Position numbers and translations under genes: made by a program. A DNA stretch of 64,000 nucleotides, from assembly GCA_910579395.1 (NCBI GenBank), contig CAJTUC010000013.1, positions 26,774 to 90,773 on the forward strand, in the 5' to 3' direction. Source of the DNA: an uncultured Lachnospiraceae bacterium (GTDB taxonomy: Bacteria; Bacillota; Clostridia; Lachnospirales; Lachnospiraceae). The notes under the pieces are model-generated. The model did no database searches, was not told the origin of the DNA, and worked only from the letters and a program-made list of their open reading frames with translations. Positions 50,116 through 58,437 of the stretch are shown here, one piece after another; position 1 is the first letter of the stretch; the number at the start of each line of letters is the position of its first letter.

Positions 50116-51930
50116 CTAATTGTCATCCAGCTTCAATACACTCATGAAAGCGCTCTGCGGAATCTCTACATTACCGACCTGACGCATCCGTTTCTTGCCT
50201 TCTTTCTGTTTCTCCAATAGCTTCTTCTTCCGGGTAATGTCGCCGCCATAGCACTTGGCAAGCACATCCTTGCGCATAGCCTTTACGGTTTCTCTGGCAA
50301 TGATCTTGCCGCCCACCGCCGCCTGAATCGGTATCTCGAACAAATGCCGCGGGATTTCGTCTTTCAGTTTCTCGCACATTCTCCTGCCCCTTTCATAGGC
50401 GCTGTCCGCATGGACGATAAATGAGAGCGCATCTACTTCTTCCCGGTTAATGAGAATATCCAGTTTCACGAGTTTGGATTCCTCATACCCTTTCATTTCA
50501 TAGTCAAAGGAAGCATATCCTCTGGAACGGGATTTCAGCGCGTCAAAAAAATCATAAATGATCTCATTCAAAGGTAAATCGTATTTTAACAAAGCTCTGG
50601 ATGCCTCAATATACTCCGTGCTGACATAACGTCCCCGCCTTTCCTGACAAAGCTGCATGATCGGGCCGATGAACTCCGATGTTACCATGATTTCGGCTGC
50701 AACGACCGGCTCTTCCATATAATCGATTTCCGATGGGTCAGGCAGATTGGATGGATTCGTCAGTTCGATCATCTCGCCATTCGTCTTATGAACGCGATAA
50801 ATAACACCTGGTGCGGTTGTGACTAAATCCAGATTATACTCTCTCTCCAGTCTCTCCTGTATGATTTCCAGATGCAGCAATCCCAGGAATCCACAGCGAA
50901 AACCAAAGCCAAGGGCAATTGAAGTCTCCGGTTCATAATTCAGGGAAGCATCGTTTAATTTCAGTTTTTCCAACGCATCCCGCAGATCGGGATATTTTGC
51001 CCCATCAGCCGGATACATACCGCAGTATACCATAGAATTGACTTTTTTATAGCCGGGCAGAGGTTCTGCGCACGGATTGGCAACATCTGTTATTGTATCA
51101 CCCACCGCCGTGTCCTTTACGTTTTTAATCGAGGCGGTCAGATAACCTACCATACCGGCAGACAGTTCTTCACAGGGAATAAACTGCCCGGGACCGAAAT
51201 AACCGACTTCTACCACTTCCGCAGTCGCACCGGTCGCCATCATTTTGATATTCATGCCTTTGCGCACAGTACCTTCCATGATACGGCAGAATACAATAAC
51301 GCCTTTATAGGAATCGTAGACGGAATCAAAAATAAGCGCCGAAAGAGGGTTGTCCGCATTTCCCCTGGGCGCCGGGATTTTTGCCACAACGGCTTCCAGC
51401 ACATCTTCAATACCGATTCCGTTCTTGGCCGAGATAAGAGGCGCATCCTGCGCCTCAATCCCAATCACATCTTCTATTTCATTTTTTACGCGCTCAGGAT
51501 CCGCACTCGGCAGATCGATCTTGTTAATAACAGGAAAAACATCCAGATCATGGTCCAGCGCCAGATATACATTGGCCAGTGTCTGTGCTTCAATCCCCTG
51601 CGCGGCATCGACGACGAGAATCGCACCGTCACAGGCCGCAAGGCTCCGGCTGACTTCATAGTTGAAATCCACATGGCCGGGGGTATCGATCAAATTAAAA
51701 ATATACTCCTGCCCGTCTTTTGCCTGATAGATAATACGAACGGTCTGCGCTTTAATGGTAATGCCACGCTCCCGCTCCAGTTCCATATTATCGAGAACCT
51801 GTGCCTGCATCTCCCGACTGGTCAGCAGCCCGGTCTTTTCAATGATCCTGTCTGCCAATGTTGATTTTCCGTGATCAATATGCGCCACAATGCAGAAATT
51901 TCTGATCCTGCTCTGATCTACTGTTGCCAT
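50116..51930 (-). CDS. lepA: Elongation factor 4 (LepA)
   Basis: Ribosome-associated GTPase that assists translation. The G1 box (AHIDHGKSTLADRI), DTPGHVDF, NKIDLP and the C-terminal LepA-specific domain (KGYEESKLVKLDILIN, then RREGKKRMRQVGNVEIPQ-like ending) are present; length is about 604 aa. The ATG at 51930 is preferred over one 7 codons upstream because GGAG is 7 bases before it and the known N-terminus starts there. Confidence 0.97.
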   Translation of the reverse strand: MATVDQSRIRNFCIVAHIDHGKSTLADRIIEKTGLLTSREMQAQVLDNMELERERGITIKAQTVRIIYQAKDGQEYIFNLIDTPGHVDFNYEVSRSLAACDGAILVVDAAQGIEAQTLANVYLALDHDLDVFPVINKIDLPSADPERVKNEIEDVIGIEAQDAPLISAKNGIGIEDVLEAVVAKIPAPRGNADNPLSALIFDSVYDSYKGVIVFCRIMEGTVRKGMNIKMMATGATAEVVEVGYFGPGQFIPCEELSAGMVGYLTASIKNVKDTAVGDTITDVANPCAEPLPGYKKVNSMVYCGMYPADGAKYPDLRDALEKLKLNDASLNYEPETSIALGFGFRCGFLGLLHLEIIQERLEREYNLDLVTTAPGVIYRVHKTNGEMIELTNPSNLPDPSEIDYMEEPVVAAEIMVTSEFIGPIMQLCQERRGRYVSTEYIEASRALLKYDLPLNEIIYDFFDALKSRSRGYASFDYEMKGYEESKLVKLDILINREEVDALSFIVHADSAYERGRRMCEKLKDEIPRHLFEIPIQAAVGGKIIARETVKAMRKDVLAKCYGGDITRKKKLLEKQKEGKKRMRQVGNVEIPQSAFMSVLKLDDN

Positions 51931-51964
51931 ACGAATACTCCATTCTTGCATTTATTTTTCAACT

Positions 51965-53044
51965 TTACAGCCCCATCGTATCCTGTGCCTGCTGATAGCG
52001 CAGCGCCAGGAAAGCGTTATGGTCATTATGATATAATCTCTTTAAATCATCCGAATAGCCAACTACCATATGAGGGAAGTTATTCGCATAATATTCCAGA
52101 ATCTGTTCGCTGACTTTCTTCTTCACCGCGATATCTCCAATCTGTTTCGTTCCGTTCGCCTCAAAGATCAGCACATTGTAGCTGCTTCCGGTATAGAGAC
52201 CGTTCCTGTAATGTTTCGTACGGTACAGATAAGCCCACGCCATATTTTTATTCAGATAGGCACGCGGCGAGGTCGGTACGGCATTATAGGTAAAAAGACG
52301 CCCGATCCGGATATTCTTGCCAATCACATTCGCGCTCTGATAATCTGAAACAATCTGGCTTTCCGGCAGACCTGACTGTTCAAAATCCTTCCTGATTTCT
52401 TTTAAGTAACCGCCAAGGGCTGCTTTAATCACCATAAATATCGCCACAATGATCAATATCAGACTGATCGCGGTCATGATATAGAGCCGCATCGGACTGA
52501 TACTGTTCGCAAATGCGCCGTCCTCCAGAACATAATTGAGCGCATATTCGCTCATTTCCTCATCGCTGTATTCCATCGCATGGAACCAGTCTTTATAATA
52601 GTACAATTCATCACCATCCATGACACGCACATTTCCTTTGACAGAAACGGTTTTGGTCAGTGATTTGGAATTTCCAAGAAGAACTTCCCAGGTATCGTCG
52701 CAGATGCTGTCCATCTGGTCAATCTTGCTCTCATCGACGCGGACAGCGATAAATCCTTCTTCCCCATAAGGAATGACATAATAGTCATAAATCTGGCCGC
52801 TGCTCGTCTCATATTCCGCAAAGCAGTCGTATACAGCATTGATTTCACTGCTCGCTATCACGTCATACATTTCCGACTTCGGAATACTGTCCAGATTTTT
52901 ACCGCCTGTCAGATAGGCAAATAACTGTAGTGTCGCGGAACCGTTAATGGCCAGCATAACAATAGCCGCCACCAGCAAGATCAGCGAAATCGGCATGACA
53001 TTCCCGACTGACCTTTTTTTCATCTCTTTTAATAGTTCTTCCAT
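51965..53044 (-). CDS. Membrane protein of the DUF6709 type
   Basis: A protein of about 359 aa with two membrane segments (about 20-42 and 198-220). The extracytoplasmic domain between them contains YDYYVIPYGEEGFIAVRVD. A cytoplasmic C-terminal part follows (IRIGRLFTYNAVPTSPRAYL). It resembles DUF6709 proteins of Clostridia. The role is not known. GAGGGAG before the ATG at 53044 decides the start. It heads the unit with lepA and hemW. Confidence 0.65.
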   Translation of the reverse strand: MEELLKEMKKRSVGNVMPISLILLVAAIVMLAINGSATLQLFAYLTGGKNLDSIPKSEMYDVIASSEINAVYDCFAEYETSSGQIYDYYVIPYGEEGFIAVRVDESKIDQMDSICDDTWEVLLGNSKSLTKTVSVKGNVRVMDGDELYYYKDWFHAMEYSDEEMSEYALNYVLEDGAFANSISPMRLYIMTAISLILIIVAIFMVIKAALGGYLKEIRKDFEQSGLPESQIVSDYQSANVIGKNIRIGRLFTYNAVPTSPRAYLNKNMAWAYLYRTKHYRNGLYTGSSYNVLIFEANGTKQIGDIAVKKKVSEQILEYYANNFPHMVVGYSDDLKRLYHNDHNAFLALRYQQAQDTMGL

Positions 53045-53088
53045 CACTTGTCTCCCTCTCATTCGTATATAATAATATGATAATTTCT

Positions 53089-53118
53089 ATTTTATAAGAG
53101 ATAGGGGACTATGTCCAA
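53089..53118 (-). promoter_or_regulatory. Promoter upstream of the DUF6709-lepA-hemW unit
   Basis: TTGGAC and TAAAAT on the minus strand with an 18-base spacer, 45 bases before the gene start. Confidence 0.5.
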
Positions 53119-53160
53119 TGTTTTTTTCATTGTTTCCTTTAAGAATTTCCCTTTAATCCT

Positions 53161-54525
53161 CTAATCAACATCGGGTTCCTCCCCCACGAGCACCAGATGA
53201 ATGATATGGGCCAACGGGTCTATGGCATTCATGATCTCCTCTACGGTATTATTCTGGGCTCCCAGTTCGATGAGAAGCGACTTGGGCCGTAAATGAAGGT
53301 TATAACGGTAGGCTTTCAAATAAATTCTTCTTGCGATCCCCGGATAATATTCGTTGCTTGCGGTCTGCATCTGAAAGGAAAAGGCCAGATTGTCGTCCAG
53401 ATAGGGATTTTCCAGCGATTCAATCGGACCGTTTTTGGCGGTCCGGCTGAGTCCGTTAAAAAACATGAACTGTGCCGTTGGTCTGCCCTGCAGGTCTACC
53501 ACGAGACGCCGGTCTTCCGGCATCGCATCTCTATGTAAATCGATCACGACTTCGATCGAAGGATTTTCTTCCAACAATTGTTCGAGCACCGGAAGCGAAT
53601 TGCTGTACGCATAGTCTCTTGATTCCTTATCAAAGCTTTCCGTAAGATGAAGGACATTGTAACCGTACTTTTCGCGCAGCAGCTGGGCCAGTTTTTCTCC
53701 GGCTCCTACGATTGTCGTAGATTCGTCTCCGGGTATGGAATCCACAAAAGCCTCCTGTGAGTGGGTATGATAGATGAGAATCTGAGGTTCGTCATTGCCA
53801 CCCTGCATCCGCATATCTTTGGAAAGCAGCTTTTCCGTATTCAACAGTTCCGTTCCCGCTGCCGTCGTAGAATCTATCGCATAAAAAGCCTTGACCAGTT
53901 CCGTATAATCCTGCAGATTCTCCCATTGGTAACGGTATGCCGGCTCTTCTACTTCATGGAAGACTGCATCCGCCTGCTGATACTGCTGCTCCATATTTTC
54001 CGGCATTTCTTCACCGGCTGCCGGGTTTCCGCCAGCCAGTCCATTTTCTTTCAGAAAAGCTTCCTCCAGGCTCTTATCCAGATGAATTGCATCCTCTCCG
54101 TATTCCAGAGACCCCTCTTCTATGCCTTTTCTATTTTCATCGGAGCCTTCCAGCAAAAGCAGCTGCGCGTAATCGCTTTCTTTCAGCGAATCCTTATCGT
54201 ATTCTTCCGGCTGCTCCATACTATATAAAAAAACCGGAACGTTCTCCAGTACGAACCACTCAAGCAGGCTGTGATCGACCTTCCGCCGCTCCGTCTCTAA
54301 CACGGCAAGGCCCGGTGTCCAGACATTCAGGACAGACTGCTCCAGCCATGCCTGTAATCTGCCCCCATCCTCTTTTTCCTGTGCCTTTACCCCATGATAA
54401 AGCTCCTGCAAAAAAGCAACTCCCGCCATCAAACAAAGGACAAGGAGCAGAATCCGCAGGATACCGCGCCCGATATGAATCTCATCGTTCCACTTTCCAA
54501 ATAACCGCCTTTTTTTCATGTACAC
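53161..54525 (-). CDS. spoIIP: Stage II sporulation protein P
   Basis: Peptidoglycan amidase/endopeptidase of the engulfment (DMP) complex, anchored in the mother-cell membrane. It has 454 aa with an N-terminal membrane segment (about 20-40, ILLLVLCLMAGVAFL). The SpoIIP domain is at about 245-440 (ILIYHTHSQEAFVD, VVIDLHRDAM). His in YHTHS and DLHRD are the metal-site candidates. It follows gpr by 70 bases, the usual gpr-spoIIP order. A GTG at 54525 or ATG at 54519 may be the start. Confidence 0.93.
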   Translation of the reverse strand: MYMKKRRLFGKWNDEIHIGRGILRILLLVLCLMAGVAFLQELYHGVKAQEKEDGGRLQAWLEQSVLNVWTPGLAVLETERRKVDHSLLEWFVLENVPVFLYSMEQPEEYDKDSLKESDYAQLLLLEGSDENRKGIEEGSLEYGEDAIHLDKSLEEAFLKENGLAGGNPAAGEEMPENMEQQYQQADAVFHEVEEPAYRYQWENLQDYTELVKAFYAIDSTTAAGTELLNTEKLLSKDMRMQGGNDEPQILIYHTHSQEAFVDSIPGDESTTIVGAGEKLAQLLREKYGYNVLHLTESFDKESRDYAYSNSLPVLEQLLEENPSIEVVIDLHRDAMPEDRRLVVDLQGRPTAQFMFFNGLSRTAKNGPIESLENPYLDDNLAFSFQMQTASNEYYPGIARRIYLKAYRYNLHLRPKSLLIELGAQNNTVEEIMNAIDPLAHIIHLVLVGEEPDVD

Positions 54526-54595
54526 TTTTCATCCCATCCGGGTCAGAACATCATGACTTACCCCACTGTTCATTATATGCAGGGCATGGGGGTTC

Positions 54596-55468
54596 TCATG
54601 ATAGCGAGATGTCCAGTGCCTTATTCAGTGCGTCACATAAGATATGGCTGATCTGCTGTATCTGAAAATCCACATCTTTGCTCGTGACATACATATTGTT
54701 CAGTTCCGAAAGCGCGCTTGGATATTCTCCGATCGCATCGCCCACGATCGTCGCCGCATCCACTACCGTAGGCACGCCGATTGCAAGGACCGGAACCTGA
54801 AGGCTTTCCTGCGTCAGTGCATTTCGGTGGTTCCCGACGCCGGAACCCGGATGGATTCCTGTATTCGTAATCTGAATCGTGCGATTCAGCCTTCTGGTAG
54901 ACCTTGCCGCCAGCGCATCGATCACGATGACCTGGTCAGGATTCGTCTGCTCGATAACACCCTTAATGATTTCCGCCGACTCCATACCGGTTTTGGCCAT
55001 AACACCTGGTACTAAACTGCTGACCATGTGCATTTTGGAGCAGTTATAGGCTACCTTACCGTATTCCATCACGATATGCCGGTTAATAAAAAGATTATCG
55101 ACTACATTGGGACCGAGGGAGTCCGCAGTCACATCCCGGTTCCCGAGCCCAACCACAAGAATTGACTGTTCTTCTTCCGGCGTCTTCAACAGTTTCCGGA
55201 TTTCTCCGGCAAGAATATCAGAGATTTCCTGATGGTAATCTTCTTCCGGTTCGATCATCGCAGGCGCTTCCAACGTCACATAAGTTCCCATCGGTTTCCC
55301 CATGGCGCGTGAACCGTTCTTCGTCTCGATGATGACCGTTGTAATGTGTACATCATTTTCCTTATCGTAATCTTCTTCTACCTTAACTCCATGAATTTCG
55401 TTTTCTTTCCCGTCAATACTTTCTCTGGCTTCTAACGCCAAGTCTGTTCTGACCTGAAACCAACTCAT
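54596..55468 (-). CDS. gpr: Germination protease GPR
   Basis: Aspartic-type protease that starts the degradation of small acid-soluble spore proteins on germination. The 290-aa precursor begins with VRTDLALEARESI, the propeptide removed in maturing forespores. The conserved GLGNRDVTADSLGPNVVDNL segment and DALAARSTRRLNRTIQ follow. It is upstream of spoIIP. No certain sigma-G promoter could be placed; a CATATAATA lies upstream. Confidence 0.95.
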   Translation of the reverse strand: MSWFQVRTDLALEARESIDGKENEIHGVKVEEDYDKENDVHITTVIIETKNGSRAMGKPMGTYVTLEAPAMIEPEEDYHQEISDILAGEIRKLLKTPEEEQSILVVGLGNRDVTADSLGPNVVDNLFINRHIVMEYGKVAYNCSKMHMVSSLVPGVMAKTGMESAEIIKGVIEQTNPDQVIVIDALAARSTRRLNRTIQITNTGIHPGSGVGNHRNALTQESLQVPVLAIGVPTVVDAATIVGDAIGEYPSALSELNNMYVTSKDVDFQIQQISHILCDALNKALDISLS

Positions 55469-55520
55469 AGCTCATGTCCTCGTTTCTTCTTTCCTTAGTT
55501 TATTATATGCGTGTGATGAA

Positions 55521-55795
55521 GAGAGTGCGCTTCACCGCCTGCGCAGAGGCGGGCTGTCTGCTTTCTCTCCGCGCAGGCGGTGAGGCCGGGCGACGCTTCG
55601 CCGCCCCCGCGGGGGGCGAGACTGCGCTCCGCTCGTCTCACATAGGCTGTGAGGCGGAAACGAAAGCCATGCAACCTCGATTCCGCTCCGCTTCATCTCG
55701 GTTCGGGCTGCGCCCTATACTTTTCAAAGATATCAGCCTGCCTCATGCAAGCATGGGCTGTCTGCTTTCTTTGAAAAGTGCATGGCTTTAGTTTT
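55521..55795. repeat. GC-rich nested inverted repeats upstream of gpr and rpsT
   Basis: This 275-base stretch between gpr and rpsT is far richer in G+C than its surroundings. Hairpins include CACCGCCTGCGC/GCGCAGGCGGTG and ACTTTTCAAAGA/TCTTTGAAAAGT. Both loops hold the same 16 bases GGGCTGTCTGCTTTCT. Further palindromes (GCGACGCTTCGCCGC; GTCTCACATAGGCTGTGAGG) lie between. An ORF across it is an artefact of the repeat. With the adjacent promoter it accounts for most of the 466 bases without a gene. Confidence 0.75.
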
Positions 55796-55818
55796 CGCAA
55801 AAATGTACAAAATATGTA

Positions 55819-55847
55819 TTGACAGAAATTAGTAGTTATTCTACAAT
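55819..55847 (+). promoter_or_regulatory. Strong promoter of rpsT
   Basis: TTGACA and TACAAT with a 17-base spacer, 88 bases before the rpsT start. Confidence 0.85.
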
Positions 55848-55934
55848 AATAGCTGTGTGTTTCCATTAAAACGTCCGTGTCCGGATTAATGAGACACTCT
55901 CCATAAAAATCGATCATAACAGGAGGTGTGCATC

Positions 55935-56198
55935 TTGGCTAACATCAAATCAGCAAAGAAGAGAATTTTAGTAAACAAAACAAAAGCGGATAAGAACAAA
56001 GCGATTAAATCCGGCGTTAAGACTGCTGTTAAAAAAGTAAATGCTGCTGTTGCCGCTAATGACAAAGAAGCTGCAAAGTCCGCATTACTGACTGCTACGG
56101 CTACGATTGATAAAGCCACTTCAAAGGGCGTATTCCACAAGAATACTGCTTCCAGAAAAGTATCCCGCTTAGCACAGGCCGTTAATAAGATGGCTTAG
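55935..56198 (+). CDS. rpsT: 30S ribosomal protein S20
   Basis: Primary-binding small subunit protein (87 aa): ANIKSAKKRILVNKTKADKN, ending SRKVSRLAQAVNKMA. The start is TTG at 55935 with AGGAGG 8 bases upstream. A GTG three codons earlier overlaps that ribosome site and is rejected. It stands alone, with a strong promoter and a terminator. Confidence 0.97.
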   Translation: MANIKSAKKRILVNKTKADKNKAIKSGVKTAVKKVNAAVAANDKEAAKSALLTATATIDKATSKGVFHKNTASRKVSRLAQAVNKMA

Positions 56199-56247
56199 GG
56201 CCTTTGTATTAGCGCTTTATAAAAGAAGACAAATAAATAATCATATA

Positions 56248-56284
56248 AAAAACAACCCATACCGTCATGTGGGTTGTTTTTTAT
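56248..56284. terminator. Bidirectional terminator of rpsT and the TPM gene
   Basis: AACAACCCA/TGGGTTGTT stem with flanking A-run and TTTTTT, so it can work for rpsT on plus and for the TPM gene on minus. Confidence 0.9.
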
Positions 56285-56322
56285 TTTCAAAATCATGACC
56301 ATTTAATACATCCGTACAGATA

Positions 56323-57204
56323 TCAGCGGCTATGACCGCCGCCCCCGTGGCTTCCGCCTCCACCACTGCTATGACCGCCCCCGCCGCCGTGGCCGCCGCT
56401 GCTACTGCTCGTTTCAATATGACGTTTAACGACGGATTTTCTAAGGAAAATATCCTGCTTATTCACGAAATGCTCCCTGCCGCCGTTCACATAGGTAGTC
56501 GCCGTAGTTGTCCGGCTGCCGCTCCGGGATTTCCAATTCATGGGGATAAAGATAACAGCCGCTATTATTCCTGCCAGAATCGGAAGCCATTCAGGAAGAT
56601 TCACATTCAAAGACTTTTTACCCGTCATGCCGCGGTAAAAATCGTTTACATAAGTTTTATAAGCGCGGTATGCATCCTTCTCCACATAGAGGTATACTTC
56701 ATCCAGAATCCAATCGACATCACCATAGGAAAGTGTATCCGCCGCATTACCTGCAGGCCAGAGCCATGTATGGATATGACCGTCCGCTTCTCTAAACCAG
56801 TTATCAACTAAAAGCACACCGTCCCCATTGGACTTATCATAGCCAAACTGATTTTCTTCATAAAATTCTTCCGCAAAAATCCTGACGAATTGGTTGTGCG
56901 GCACATCCGGTTCGATTTCTCTTGCATACTCTTCCAATGATTCGTACAGCGTGACCAGAACGATATCACAGCCCGTCTGTTTCTCCCTCTTCGCGATCAG
57001 GCTTTCCAGCTTTTTTTCTTCCCTGTCCGTAAGGACATCCGCATAATCGAATACCCTCTGCGTCGTCGTACATTCCGTATTCGTCCGCTCATGGCTTCCC
57101 GTTATGGACGCCAGTCCCTGTGCGCCTTTTATCGCGGCAAGTACGATCGCCAAAACGGCGATTACGATAAATACCCATCTGAAATATTTAAAGTATTCTT
57201 TCAT
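56323..57204 (-). CDS. TPM-domain membrane protein with Gly/His/Ser tail
   Basis: A 293-aa protein: N-terminal membrane segment (about 9-27), extracytoplasmic TPM domain (about 45-200; FDYADVLTDREEKKLESLI, then GCDIVLVTLYESLEEY). A second membrane segment follows (about 208-225). The tail is rich in Gly, His and Ser (SSGGHGGGGGHSSGGG) and resembles those of YgcG-like proteins, possibly able to bind metal. The family is linked to membrane quality control or phosphatase-like activity, but the role here is unknown. It follows the zinc-ribbon gene. Confidence 0.85.
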   Translation of the reverse strand: MKEYFKYFRWVFIVIAVLAIVLAAIKGAQGLASITGSHERTNTECTTTQRVFDYADVLTDREEKKLESLIAKREKQTGCDIVLVTLYESLEEYAREIEPDVPHNQFVRIFAEEFYEENQFGYDKSNGDGVLLVDNWFREADGHIHTWLWPAGNAADTLSYGDVDWILDEVYLYVEKDAYRAYKTYVNDFYRGMTGKKSLNVNLPEWLPILAGIIAAVIFIPMNWKSRSGSRTTTATTYVNGGREHFVNKQDIFLRKSVVKRHIETSSSSGGHGGGGGHSSGGGGSHGGGGHSR

Positions 57205-57230
57205 TTCCAGTCTAATACCTATGCCTTTCT

Positions 57231-57292
57231 CTCAATCTGCGAACTTTGGGCCGCAAGGCACAAATTCGCGGTTGAAAATCTCTGATTTTTCA
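57231..57292. repeat. Paired palindrome between zinc-ribbon and TPM genes
   Basis: On the minus strand GGTTGAAAA...GATTTTCAACC is followed directly by GCGAATTTGTGCC/GGCCCAAAGTTCGC. The two-hairpin design is like the elements at fliH and sufC, though the sequence differs. Confidence 0.7.
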
Positions 57293-57334
57293 ACCTATGC
57301 CTTTCTTACAGCCTATAATCTCCTGCCATCCAAT

Positions 57335-58318
57335 TCAGACAGCTCCCAGAATCGCCATAATCAGATAAAAGATCGTGCTTACGGAAACCATCGTCGTAAG
57401 ACCGTACAGGAGCACTTTTCCTCTGGATACCGGCGTTTTTCCGATTACCTTGCCGGTCTGTCCGTTCACCTGAAAACGCCATGTTTTCCCCTGATACTGA
57501 TACAGATACATCCATACGGGCATGAGCGCATAGCGGACGCCGTCCCGGTTGAGATTCAAATTTTTACGTCCCGGCCGGATGCTGTTATAACCCGCAAGAG
57601 ACTGCTGCATCAATGATTCGGACGCATCCCGCACCTTGACCTGCGCACGTCCTTCCAGTTCCGGTGCGCTCTGGTTGTAAACCTCTCCATCAAAACCGGA
57701 CATATATTTCGGGTCAAAATCTTCCAATTCCTGGTAGGCATAAGGCTCCATCAAATCCATCTCGCCGTCATCCATGACAAATGAAGCATCTACCGGAACT
57801 TTATCGAAATCAGCTTCCATCTGCCTGATAATATGGTAATAGGATGTTTCCGTATATTCCGTATCCCCCTGACGCCAGCTCCTCACCCTTGTGCCTTCTC
57901 CTTCAAAATCATAGTGCGCCTGATAATCGTACAGCCAGAATGGAACATAGATTCCTTCCAGCTTTTCCAGACTTTTCTGAGAAAGGAAGCTTGACGGAAG
58001 AAACGTCTTTTTGTGAAATTCCTGATTCAACCGCTCTACCGCCATATCCTTATTGATCTTAAAAGGCAGGATCAAATGCGGCTCATAGACTCCCTCAATC
58101 CGCTCATTATGAACAAGATAGCTGCCGCAGTGCTCACACCTGCCCGCCGACGCATACTGTCCCGGTGTGATCGGCGCACCACAGTTTGCGCATTGTGTCA
58201 GCGAGCCTTCCTGCACAATATTCTCACTGTCCAGACTTTCACAGTGCGGACAGTACATTCTTTTTCTGGATGGTTCATAGACCGTATTGCCGCCGCAATT
58301 TCTACATTTAAAGATCAT
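57335..58318 (-). CDS. Zinc-ribbon membrane-anchored protein of unknown function
   Basis: A 327-aa protein with four CxxC pairs in the first 65 residues (C5/C8, C23/C26, C43/C46, C61/C64), that is two zinc ribbons. A central domain contains YVPFWLYDYQAHYDFEGEG. One membrane segment lies at the end (about 303-325, LLYGLTTMVSVSTIFYLIMA). Proteins of this kind often lie beside TPM-domain genes, as here, 130 bases apart. Function unknown. Confidence 0.8.
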   Translation of the reverse strand: MIFKCRNCGGNTVYEPSRKRMYCPHCESLDSENIVQEGSLTQCANCGAPITPGQYASAGRCEHCGSYLVHNERIEGVYEPHLILPFKINKDMAVERLNQEFHKKTFLPSSFLSQKSLEKLEGIYVPFWLYDYQAHYDFEGEGTRVRSWRQGDTEYTETSYYHIIRQMEADFDKVPVDASFVMDDGEMDLMEPYAYQELEDFDPKYMSGFDGEVYNQSAPELEGRAQVKVRDASESLMQQSLAGYNSIRPGRKNLNLNRDGVRYALMPVWMYLYQYQGKTWRFQVNGQTGKVIGKTPVSRGKVLLYGLTTMVSVSTIFYLIMAILGAV

Positions 58319-58356
58319 ATGTATGACCGTTCCCTTTCAATTTTTTCAAAATCCCA

Positions 58357-58385
58357 TTGCCCTGTGCCTTGAATTTCTATATACT
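58357..58385 (+). promoter_or_regulatory. Promoter of the purF-like gene
   Basis: TTGCCC and TATACT with a 17-base spacer, 53 bases before the ATG. Confidence 0.6.
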
Positions 58386-58437
58386 AATAGTATCACAAAA
58401 CATCACATACGCAAAGACAGAACAGGAGTGAAATATC

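Noticed and set aside
55469..55520. Sigma-G promoter for gpr (CATATAATA)
   Set aside because: The -10 is plausible, but no -35 of the right kind is found at the right distance.
55474..55791. 105-aa ORF on plus upstream of rpsT
   Set aside because: Its codons are the GC-rich nested palindromes, it lacks a ribosome site, and the peptide is a typical artefact of such repeats.
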